Of a stretch of 64,000 bases of DNA, positions 1-10,700 are shown one piece after another. This stretch comes from Haematococcus lacustris. Taxonomy: Eukaryota; Chlorophyta; Chlorophyceae; Chlamydomonadales; Haematococcaceae. Made by a program: the position numbers and the translations under genes. Every line of letters starts with the position of its first letter. The first letter of the stretch is position 1. The stretch lies in contig JASKMD010000010.1 of the NCBI GenBank assembly GCA_030144725.1, positions 4,213,045-4,277,044 of the forward strand. The letters are read 5' to 3'. Below the pieces are notes generated by a model that did no database searches, was not told the origin of the DNA, and was given only the letters and a program-made list of their open reading frames with translations.

Positions 1-374
1 AGGGACAAGGGACAAAACGTTCAAAAGGCATGGCAGAAGGGTGCATGTGATGTAGTTCAGTCAGGGGTCCACCACTGCCCTCCCCAACATCAAAACCACA
101 AGGTCAGAAGGCCAGTGTTGGGGACATAACGCACACATGACAGTATTGTGGCTGCTGCATGCCAGCTCCCCTTACCAAACATGCCATGCATGCACGCCAT
201 GCATGTTCTGCTCATCAGTCTTTCCACTGCGCAAACATCCCCAGGCAACACACCCTCAAGCGTTACTGCATGTCCCTCATGGGCCCCTCCATGTTGTATG
301 TCCCTCATAACCCCTCCACCCCTACATAGGCCAACCCTCACCTACTACCGACCATCACAGCTAATAAGCCAGTC
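1..374. other. No gene recognised at left window edge
   Basis: I see no supportable coding region or element boundary here. Short open frames on both strands look like chance. The stretch is next to the 3' side of the gene fragment at 375-872. Confidence 0.5.
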
Positions 375-872
375 TCATGACCTCTGGCGGGAGACCTTGG
401 GCGTGGGCGCTCTGGCGCTGTAGCCTGCACCAAGTGCCTCACCCTCAGTCTGGCTGCGGGGTGGCGTCCAGGGCTGTGGAGGTGGTGGGCTGCACGACCC
501 TGTCCCCACTACAGCTTGCTGCAGAGGCGGCGGGGGAGGACTGCCGTTGACGACTGGGGCCCTGGCCGCCCTCTGAGCTGCTGACGCCTTGGTGGCTGTG
601 TCCAAGTCCTCGGCCAGCCTCAAGGCCATGCGGCGCACCAGCTGGCGGCCAAACATCTCCAGCGTGGCCTGGACCCCGGGCATGAGCTCGGGCAGCATGG
701 GGGCCACCTCGCCCATGACGCGCAGCGTGCGGGCGCCTGCACCCCCCACCCCTGACCCCCTGGGGCTGCTGGAGCTGGGTGAGGCTAGGAGGTCCATCAG
801 GGTGCTGATGGTGCTCAGGGCCTGGCGGTCTTCATGGCTAAAGGCCACGGTAGGCTGCAGTGTGCTCACCAT
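375..872 (-). pseudogene. C-terminal gene fragment, possibly ABC1K (UbiB/AarF) kinase-like
   Basis: An open minus-strand frame, probably an exon entered through a CAG acceptor near 855 (the apparent Met lies just outside it). It encodes a helical stretch with EDRQALSTISTLMDLLAS, then APMLPELMPGVQATLEMFG and RRMALRLAEDL, followed by a Pro/Ser-rich tail. A second copy of the same block lies at 23276-23762, where one more upstream exon survives. The pattern reminds me of the C-terminal tail of plastid ABC1K3-type atypical kinases, but that is from memory and unverified. No kinase catalytic motifs are present, so this is a fragment. It lies about 1 kb upstream of array copy 1, as the other fragment does for copy 4, so it probably travelled with the duplicated unit. 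Confidence 0.4.
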
Positions 873-1659
873 GTCCTGGACAGCAGGAGTGGGAGGTCAC
901 AGGGCACATGTTGGGCAGATATGGTGGAGGGTGGGAAGGGTCAGTGGTGGTCTGGACAAGGCTGTGGCATGGTGAGGGTTAGGTCAGGCCAGGCCAGGTC
1001 CGGTCAAGCCATACAATCAGGTCAGAGTAGGTTGCGATGTCATACGCTACTGTGGGCATATATGGATCATGTCGCTGTCGTTCATGCTACCTCAGTTATG
1101 ATCTTGGACGTCATGGATCCTGTTGCTTAGGGAGTGGCAGCGTGCAGTGGCAGCGTAGTTGGGGGATTGGCAGCATGGAAGGGTGCAAGTGCGTGGGGTA
1201 GCATAGTGCACAAACCAACCTGCCGTCCCTACACCCACCAGCCCTACACCCATGAACCTTACAAACCAATGATGCATCTGAACAAGGCTGCAGTCTCCAA
1301 CTAGTGCTGTCATTACCATACATGTGGCAGCAGCCTCCAATCTGTTCTAGAAGCATGGCATGGACCTCAGCTAGTGTAAATGCAATGGAAGCTGGCACGG
1401 CTCATGCAACATAACTAATCCTCACTACCACTGGGAGAAAGTATGCGGCCCTAACGCGGGCCTCGCATTTTCATGGGAGCGTCTCACGCTCATGAGCTGA
1501 AATAGTTATGCCTGTAATGTCTGCTCATATGCTTGCATTCACTGTGCCTGCATACACAACAGGCAGAGCAATTGTCGACAGAATATGTTCGCCGCCATGG
1601 ATAAGTTGACAATCACTCCAGCATGCGAACTTCGCATGCACATCGCAGACACATCGCAA
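873..1659. other. Upstream spacer shared by array units
   Basis: No gene is seen. Blocks here recur upstream of other copies. About 40 bp near 860-910 recurs near 15370-15418, and 1140-1430 resembles 15470-15780 and 23940-24235. These repeats show that the duplicated unit reaches well upstream of the family gene. Confidence 0.5.
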
Positions 1660-1777
1660 AACATCGCGTATTATATCTGCAAAAGCTGCCAAACACGTCG
1701 GAACACCTGATGTCGTACCGTTAGGCACCACAGACCTCTTGCTACCAAATCCCAAACATACAGCGGGAGATGCGGCG
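1660..1777 (+). promoter_or_regulatory. Conserved 5' flank of array copy 1
   Basis: Two motifs recur at a similar distance from the start codon in all four + strand copies. AACATCGCG is at 1660-1668. ACACCTGATGTCGTACCG is at 1703-1720, about 60 bp before the ATG; its core resembles a bZIP half-site, TGATGTCA in two other copies. A function as promoter or leader is inferred from conservation alone. Confidence 0.4.
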
Positions 1778-4700
1778 ATGAAAGGTTCCGTGCTGCAGCT
1801 CGCGGGGCCAGCCTACTCATTGCAGGAGCAGCCTGGTGTGTGTCGCATCGCCCGCTTGCCGCGCACAAGCAACACAAACCTGTTACCTGAACCTATAATC
1901 ACAGACGGCTATGTACGACGCCTGGAGGCTGCCTGCCAGCTAATGCATGAGGGACTCAGGTCACCTCAGGCAACGGGTGCCCAGCCTGCCTCCTTCAGCC
2001 CTTCTGCTCACAATGTGCCTCCAGCTGCTTCACCCACACCCTCAGCCTCAGGCAGCATCGCAGCTGTGGAGGTGTGCACACTGCTGCTGACAGATCGTGA
2101 GGTGCTGGATGTGGTGCTGGCCCTGCACGACATCAGAGCAGCCCAGCTTTGCCACCTCACGCCCTGGTCAGGGTCACATGCGCTCCAGCTGCCTCCTCCC
2201 AGTGAAGCACTTGCCAAGCAGCTCAGTCAAAGCCAGTGGTCAGTGCCAGGCGGCCAGCTGCTGGCCTTTGTCAAAAACCTGGAGCGGGAGAGCAGCCTCA
2301 AGGTGAATCATAATCCTTAACTGCCCACCTGGCATGCTTGCTGTCCAGTTTTAGCATAGAGTTTAGATTGCCGTTACTCTTGCCTGCTGCTGGATTGCCC
2401 CCTTAGATTGCCAGGAACTGCCTCAACACTGTGCAGGACATGGGCCTGCTGTATGACATAGAGACCATTCTGCAGTAGTATGGTGTGGAGTATGAAAGCA
2501 GCAGAGGTGTGGCAGGCTGGTTGTTAAGGTGATAAAAAGGTGCCTACACTGCCGTCCCAGCCCTGCCAATTAGAGCCAGCTCATCAAGGGCTGGATGACG
2601 AGGATTGCACAGTGCCAGCACATTAGTCAGTACTCGGTCCTTAAGTCCGCAAGGATGACTACACAGTAAGGTGCCTGTCTAAATAACACTAAAGTAAAGT
2701 ATATATCTTTTGCGTCAATGTGAATTTCGTTTCGGCGTGAAGGGCTCATTGCTACTCCACTCCGGTACTATTGTGAAAGCCAAGAACATAGCCGCGCAAC
2801 CCAGCGTGTGGCAAAGGACCAGCGTGTCGCTGCCGCCAGGAGAGGGGGCTTGGTGAGGCATTCCGCATCGCCACAACATGCTTCAAAGGCTGTAGGAGAT
2901 CAGACCACAGCCAGATGCCCTGGCTAGGCCACCATGTGCTCGTACTCATCACGCTCAGCCCCACTCTCCCTCACTCCTTCAGCCAAAGCCAGTGCTCAGT
3001 GCCACGCAGCCAACCGCTCTTAGGTCAATCTGCTCCTGGTTTGCTGCCCATGCAGGGTGACCCTCTGCTGCGTGTGTGGGACAGCATGCACCGCGCCATG
3101 CTGCTGGTGCTGGCAGCCTTGCAGTCACTCCCCATCCGCCCTCACCCTCAGCACCCTGACCCTGCCGCCACCACCCACACCTCCGCCACCACCCAGCTGC
3201 CACCTGGCTACCACCGCTGCAGCGCCTGCCTGCTGCTCAGCCTGCGCCTGGCTATCTACTTGGCCCGGCACTGTGCGGAGCAGGCCGTGGACAAGGACTC
3301 AGCCCTTGCCCGGCTGCACGGCACCCTGCCTGGGATGCTGTTGGGGCTGAGAACCGCAGTGACGGTGATGCAGGCAGCAGGCCACCCTGAGGCACAGGCC
3401 CAGCATGTGCAGTTCGTGCGCTGCCTGCTGCACCTGGGGCCACTGGTCACTCTTAACATGTATGATGACAGCAATTGTTTTGGCGAGGACATGCTTGCCT
3501 GGCTCCAAGACGATGTCACTATCTCCTGCCCTGATCAGCTAGCTCGCCTGCTGGCCAGCAGCCCGGCAGTGACAGGCTGGCCTGGGCCTCTGCCCCGTAA
3601 GCCCAGCCCCCTGAACAGCAGCACTGCAGAGGACAGTCCAGGCCTGGGCCATAACAGTGGCAGATGCAGCAGCAACAGAGGTCGGGGCAATGGCCGGGGC
3701 AGGGGCAGGGGAAAAGGGAGCAGCACAGGGCGCCATGAGCAAGGCTGCAGCACTGCTGGTCCAGCGAATTTAGCAGCTGTGAACGCTTCCGCCCACCTGG
3801 CCCAGGCACTGTGTGCGGTGCTGGGGCGGCAGGAGGAGCAGCTGGGCATCACATGCCAGGCTGAAGGTAGGTGGACAAATGCCATGTATGTGATCATGCA
3901 TGTGGTGATGGGCAAGACCTCACTAAGTCAGCAGGATGAGATGCGTGACAGCTCACCGCTCTGTGGTGCTGTACATCAGATCCTATACACCACATCTGAA
4001 AGGAGTGACCACAACGTGCGTGTACTACTCAGGCGTCAGGCGGGGCTGTGATACCCGGGCTGTGAGGTGGGGAGAACGCATGCATACGGAACTAGGCTGG
4101 CAGCGAAACGGTGTTAACCAGCAACAAACAAGCATAGTAAACCAGCAACTGCATGCTTAGATGTACGTTGTGATGGCTGTCATGGCTCCTGAAGCAAACT
4201 GGCAGGTTGCTTGTAGTACAACACAACTACCCAATTCAACCTGGAATGAAATGTTGCCTGTAGGTAACCTTTCGCAGCTATAGGTTCATCATAAAGCTTT
4301 CATAGGTCACACCCTCGACAGCTACAAATCCCATCCCAAGGGCAGAGACGGTGAAGTGCACGCACACCACAACACTGTCTGTCTCCACCAACCTCTCAAT
4401 CACCATCTGCATGGCACACTGTTGGCCTGCTTGCAAATGCTGGGCCATTCATCCCTGGCTGCCTCTGACTATGACTCAATTGGGCGCCCCGGTTGTTTGC
4501 ACACACCATGCAGCAACAAACATCCCAAGACACTGTCTACTCATGCTCACATGTCAGCGACACATGTGCATGCATGCATCATGTACGCAGGACCAGAAGC
4601 GTGGAGCATGTTTCAAGAAGAGGCGTCAGAGCTACCATCATCGTTAATGTGTGCTTTGATTCGAGAAATGTACTGCGCGGACTACATAGTGGGCCTTTTA

Positions 4701-6762
4701 GAGGCAGCATCAGCCCCAAGCCATCCTGGTGCAGTCACCAACTTGGGCCCCTCACCTCCCTCTCCCAGTGCGAGCAGTTCCTCGCTTCTTGCCGTCATCC
4801 TGAGCGTGCTGCCGCGCAGCCTGGTGGTGTTTCAAGCCTGTGCTGTTGCACTTCGGCTTGCTGTGAAAATCAGCTCATTTACATGTCCTGGCTCGTTCCC
4901 TGTCTTCATCCGGGACTCTTACCTCCCACTCTGCCACGCTTTGAGATTGATGATGGAGCTCTGGCCTGATCAGAGGTGTCGGCCAGCCATGCTCCGGCTG
5001 ATGGTCCGCTCTGCCGCGGCTGGAGCGCACGCGTACGCCATCCTGGGGCTGCTGCTGGACGGGGCGCCCGACCATGGATCAGAACCGCGCTCGTTGTCTG
5101 GCTCAGTGTGCACGGCAGAGCTGGAGCAAACACTTTCCACCATAGTCGCCCGTGTGTGTCAAATGTGGCTCCTTGTGCTTGCGCCCCCTGGCCGTTCTGA
5201 GCAGCTGTCGGGCACATCGTACATCAGAAGCAACGAGCGATGCAGGATTGTGGAAGGCAATGCATTCAGCGGCAAGGAGAAGGTGCTCCACCAGCCGCCC
5301 TCAACCCAGCAGCTGGCGCCCCTGGCTCTGGACCTGGTGTGGGGCATGGAGGGCATGCTGCAGGTGAGCAGGCGGGTAGGGGCCCAAGGCGGCAGTGACA
5401 GGAATGGCTTGGGGCAAACTGGGAGTGGTTAGGTGGCAGGGTGTCCATGAGAGTCAAGAGAGAAGTGTCCACACCTGCCTGGCAGCCCTGCCATCCTGCC
5501 TTGGGCTAGCTGGAGGGTAGGGTCCACTGCTGTGTGCCTGCCACTGGCCTTGTCTTCTTGAGACCAACAGCCTACTATTGGGCTAAGGCACCTTACTGGT
5601 AAGATAGCTTACTAGTAGGCGCTTTGTGCAGTTGTCTTAGTAGCAGGTTTTTACGATACATTTTCAATTTAGCAAGCAAGGTTGTCTGGGTTCTTTCCCG
5701 CCCACACAATGGACATTACTTGCCTGGGAATGTACCATGTGCTTGGAGACCAGCAGCTTACTTTTACTAGCCTTGTCTACTTGGAGGTTTGTCTAAAGCT
5801 AGTCTGGATCATTGTCCTGCTCACACTCTGGACAAATCTTGTCTGGGGGTATACCATGTGCAAGCCTACCTGCCTACCCACCCTCCTCCCTGTCCTACTT
5901 CATGTCCTACTTAGTGGTCAGCTTGTTTGCTTGCTTACTGCTTGCTTGTTTCATGCTCTGTCAGTCAACTGCCATGTCCATGTTTGCTCATTGTTGTTTG
6001 CTTCAGAATGTGCTTGTGTTGTGCCCCTTGCAGATGACGCAACAACATTATCGCATGTCTCAAACAATGGTTGCCGGGGACATAGCTACAAATCCATTTC
6101 ATTTCTTTAGTACTTGTGCAACGTCGCTGATCTTATGTGGGCGTGTCATCGAGGTCCTGGCCACACCCAGTGTGGTGGGCCCTGCTGGCTTGGCTGCCCA
6201 GCCTGCCTCTTGGCTGCCCTGCGGCAACAGCCTGGTGGAGGGCTGGTGCAGCCAGCTGCTGGAGAGGGTGTGCCATCTCCTCTGCATCACCACCCCTGGC
6301 TTGAAGAGGTCGCGGGACGACCTAAGGTTGCAGGGGTGTCGGGTGCTTGCTGACAGACATAACTTCCTGCTGCAGGGTCGACAGCAGGCTCCCTCCAGCA
6401 TGTCGCCAGAGGCTGAGCAGCTGCTCGCCTGCTTAACCCTGGTGTTGACGGTGGCATTGCCCTTGGACACCTGGCTGGCAGCCGTTGCTTACAACCCAGC
6501 AGCTGGGGCTAAGATAATAGAGCAAGCCATTCATGACTCTCTCACCAACACGGAGGCAGAGAAGGTGTGGGGCTGGCAGGCGCTGGCTGAAGGCACCCCG
6601 GCTGAGGCCAGCTTGGCAAGTGTGCTGCAGAGTGCGGCCAACAAGCTGCAGCTGCCACACCTGGTCGCAACTGCACCTCAGGGTTGGCAACCTGGGCGGC
6701 TGACCCTGGAGAGGGGCAGAGGCCCAGCAGAGCTGATGTGGCTGTGCATCCCCAGACTTTGA
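1778..6762 (+). CDS. Array copy 1 (type I), unrecognised four-exon gene, intact
   Basis: Proposed exons are A 1778-2302, B 3056-3866, D 4591-5363 and E 6034-6762. All junctions are GT-AG and intron phases are 0, 1, 0, giving an uninterrupted 945-residue product. The start at 1778 is chosen over an in-frame ATG at 1739 because only the later one is conserved in copies 2-4. The protein is Leu/Ala-rich and looks all-helical. Exon A has a Pro/Ser linker and the block EVLDVVLALHDIRAAQLCHL. Exon B has DPLLRVWDSMHRAMLLVLAA and later an RG-rich basic linker (RGRGNGRGRGRGKG). Exon D ends in QLAPLALDLVWGMEGMLQ. Exon E holds a WLPCGNSLVEGW block. No signal peptide, membrane segment or known domain is evident. 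Intron 1 holds a possible exon relic (2409-2545) with one stop. Function unknown. Confidence 0.7.
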
Positions 6763-6785
6763 TCATGGCACTCGTGGCACCGAGT

Positions 6786-7581
6786 AGGTACAAGATCATC
6801 AGGCTCCCTCAAGCAGCTCGCCGGAGCGGGAGTGGCGGGGCAGGGCTCAGGCAAGGAGAAACTGGGTGGGCTTGGTGTGGCACCGGGGAGCTGCACCGTG
6901 GGAGGCTGGGGTGCTGATGAGGTGCTGCGGGCCTGCTGCAAGGTGGTGTGCAGGCCCAGGGGCACAGACCAGCGTCGGGGTAGGGTGGTGCTAGTGGATG
7001 ATTTCTGCACCAGCCGCATCAACTCAGCAGTGAAGGGCCAGCAGCCATGCGAGAACATGCTAAAGGACATGCTGAACATGCTAAACAAACGCAAGGATAC
7101 CAGGCCTGCAGGCTGGAAGCCCCCAGCAGGGCAGGTAGACCACCGCCTGCTGCATCCAGCCTGGAGCCAACAGCATGACCATCCAGTGCGGGGCCTCTTG
7201 TGGTGTTGGGTAGTGGCCCCCCGCATCCTGTCACAGCCCCCATGCAGGCAGGCAGCCACACAGCCAGCAGCCTCAGAGCCAGGGCCCAGCACTCCCCGCC
7301 ATCCAAGTGCAGCAAGCGCACCAAGGCTGAGCAGGCAGCTGAGCACACCCAGCCCACAAAGGGCAAAGGCAAAGGCAAGGGCAAGGCTGCTAATGCCAAG
7401 CCAGCACAACCTGAACAGGGAGAGCAGGTGGGCAGGTGGGCGCCCACTGGAGTTCTGCTGGTGGCCAAACCTGCCTGAGCTGCCAGACAACGGCGAGGTG
7501 TACCCTGAGCTGGGCTACAAGCGGCTGCAAGACCGGCCACCGAAGGTTGCGCTCGGTGCAAGATTGTCATGCCAAGTCTAG
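6786..7581 (+). pseudogene. TnpB/Fanzor-like (OrfB_IS605) nuclease remnant 1
   Basis: Just past the copy 1 stop the frame 6832-7581 reads GGWGADEVLRACCKV, then VLVDDFCTSRINSA (about 6985-7025), then KPPAGQVDHRLL, a Lys/Gly-Lys-rich linker, and a tail with RPLEFCWWPNLPEL and GYKRLQDRPPK. The VD(E/D)FxTS block fits the RuvC-II motif of TnpB/Fanzor nucleases, with Asp where Glu is usual. The expected RuvC-III DRDxNAAxN block is missing; the frame goes from linker to a degenerate QHNLNRESRW. The N-terminal half of a full nuclease is absent. A sister copy at 51800-53800 keeps RuvC-III. The family call rests on these motifs and on my memory of green-algal Fanzor tails. It looks dead. Confidence 0.55.
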
Positions 7582-7659
7582 GCTATAGCCGTATCACAGG
7601 GGTCAGGTAATAGTGTAGGTGGAAGGCGCCGGTGCCATGTGCATGGGAACATAACGCAC

Positions 7660-7773
7660 AACATCGCGCAGTGTACAACTAGTCACATACATTGCGAAAG
7701 GACGCCGTGACACCTAATGTCATATCGATAGGCCTTTGTACTAAACCCCAAACATATTGTGGGAGATGCGGCG
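7660..7773 (+). promoter_or_regulatory. Conserved 5' flank of array copy 2
   Basis: AACATCGCG lies at 7660-7668 and ACACCTAATGTCATATCG at 7710-7727, at the same spacing from the ATG (7774) as in the other + copies. Confidence 0.4.
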
Positions 7774-10700
7774 ATGACAGACGCCGTGCTGCAGTTCTCG
7801 GGGCCAGCCTACACGTCGCAGGAGCAGCCTGGTATGTGCCGCATCGCCCGCTTGTCGTGCACAAGCATTATGACGCTGTCACCTGAAACTATGACTACAG
7901 GCGACTATGTGCAACGCCTGGAGGCCGCCTGCCAGTTGTTGCATGAGGGACTCAGGGCACCTCAGGCCACGGGTGCCCAGACTGCGTCCTCATGCACCTT
8001 TACTCACAAAGCAGCGTTGGGCAGCATTGTAGCTGTGGCGCTGAGGACACTGCTGCTGACAGACCAGGAGGCGCTGGATGTGGTGCTGGCCCTCCATGAC
8101 ATCACAGCAGCCCAGCTTTGCCACTTGATGTCCTGGTCAGGGTCACATTCGCTCAAGCTGCCTCCTCCCAGTGAAGCACTGGCTAAGCAGCTGAGTCAAA
8201 GCCAGCGGTCCGTGCCAGGCAGCCAGCTGCTTGCCTTTGTCAGTGCCCTTAAAAGTGGCAACAGCCTGGAGGTGAGCTTTGCCACTGCTCCCTGCTCTTG
8301 CCCCCTGCTCTTGCTACCCTGGACTGCCACCTGGCATCCTTTCTGTCCCGTCCAGTAGTGTAGTCTGCCATTGCCCTCTTCTTCCAGCTTGCAGCTAAAA
8401 GGGTAGGAAGCCAATGCAGATGCTTGCCTGGTGTGGCCTACCATGTACTAGTGATCACAACCCTGGACTGCCCACCTGGCAGGCTTTACTGTCCAGTCCA
8501 GCATAGAGTATGTTTTGCCATGGCCGTTGCCTGTCGCCCCCTTCAGCTCTTTTAATGTGGCTGGCCAGACTGAGCAGACCATGTGGTTCTGATGTGTGTT
8601 GACTGTTGATTGACTGCCGGAAGTACTAGCCTGCATAGATGGGCACTAGTCCAATGTGGGCTTTTGTGTAACACATTGGACTAGTGCACCAGGAGTAGTG
8701 CCATCAGCTTTTCACACACCAAAGCTGCCTGTATAGAGTCATGTCCAGAAGCCTTCCCAGCACAGCTACCGGTCATACCCTTGCTACACACCCCACCCCA
8801 GTGGCACATTTTGCTCCCTGACCATTGGACTGTCAAAACTCTCTTGCAAGAGGGTGAGCAGTTGATCCCCGCAAAGGTGCCAGAAATGCCTGACTAATGG
8901 GCTGTCAAAACTATCAGCTTCACGCTTGAACGGGTTGGCTGTGATCTGAATAAGTTTGTTTGGGGCCAACCTCCACCTAGCAACTTGCTTGACAGGCTTT
9001 GACGCTGAGCCCTGGCTTTGGCTGGAGCTAGACAGCTGCCAAGCCAGCGCTCAGTGCCAGGCAGCCAGCCAGTCTCAATAGTTCAATCTTGCTGTTGTGC
9101 TGCTTGTTGTTGTGCTGCCCATGCAGGGTGACCCTCTGCTGCGTGTGTGGGACAGCATGCACCGCGCCATGCTGCTGGTGCTGGCAGCCTTGCAATCACT
9201 CCCCATCCGCCCTCACCCTCAGCACCCTGACCCTGCCGCCACCACCCACACCTCCTCCACCACCCAGCTGCCACCTGGCTACCACCGCTGCAGCGCCTGC
9301 CTGCTGCTCAGCCTGCGCCTGGCCATTGGCTTGGCCCAGCACTGTGTGGATCAAGCCCTAGACAAGAACCTAGCCCTTGCCCGGCTGCACGGCACCCTGC
9401 CTGGGCTGCTGCTGGGGCTGAGCACCGCAATGACAGTGATGGAGGCAGCAGGCCACCCTGAGGCACAGGCCCAGTGTGTGCAGTTTGTGCGCTGCCTGCT
9501 GCACCTGGGAACAAAGTTAGCCACGAGCGTGAAAAAAACAGACCCCAAAGCCAGCAGCAACAGCAGCGGCAGGGGCCACGGTAGCAGCAGGGGCCAAGCC
9601 AGCAGCAGGGGTCCTTGTGGCGACACAGGTTGGTCTGGCGCTTCGCAGAGCGCTGGTGACAAGCTGCATGCACTGGCTGTCACAAGCTTTGTCTACCTGG
9701 CCCAGGCGCTGTGTGGTGTCTTGGGGCGCCAGATGGAAGCGTTCACTTATGAGGAGTTGATCACCACTTGCCAACAAGAAGGTAAGCCACGGGCACCTTT
9801 CACGGATGATGTGCTTCAGTGTACAGCCTTCAGTGTACAGCCAGGAGCATACAACCTTCCCTAATGGAAAATGAGAGCTTATTAACATGCCCATGGCTTG
9901 CAGCTAGGATTTGGCATGCTTCTTATCACTTTATTGGCGACCTCATAACCAGGGTCACCCTGCACAGGGTCACCCTACAAAGGGCCACCCTGCACAAAAG
10001 TACAGCCTTTATACAAGGACCCTCCTATTACCTCAAGTTATGTATGGTTGTCAGTATGTGCTTCGAGCTGACACATGGTCCCCCACTAAGACGCTGCTGC
10101 TCAAGTTTAAGCAGGGTTGCTGATACATCACACCTTTCTGCCATGATGCGTGTTTGACGAAACTTTTTTCACAATACACATTCTGCAGGTCAGGGGTTTG
10201 GCCACTATGGGACTGGTTTTTGGGCTCGGCTGCGCCTCGGTGTATATGGCCGCCTCGCCTCGGACTCGTCCATTAGATTCGCGTAATGTGCGAGGTAGAG
10301 GCGATTATCTGGTATATCTGAAGTGCCCGCGGCAATTATACAAAAGCGTACCCCGCGGCCCGTCAATTATACAAAAGCGCACCCCGCGGCCCGGCAATTA
10401 TACATAAGCGAAGCTTCCTTGTGAACTGTATTGATAGCATGCGGCGTTTGGCAATTGCACCCCAGCGATTCTATCCGGCTCGCAGCTCGCACCCCGAAGC
10501 TCTCATGCCAGGCTGGCATTATAAACATATACCCTTATCCGCCCATTCCTCGCATTCCAGCTACCCTGTCACATCGTAACTATTGCGGGGACCTAGCTCT
10601 TTCCCGTCTCGGCTCTGGTCGGCTTGCAAGTCGCGGCTTGCAGGTTGCGTGCAAGCCATAATGTGTGACATAGGTCAAACGCTAGCTCCCCGTGTCTCGC

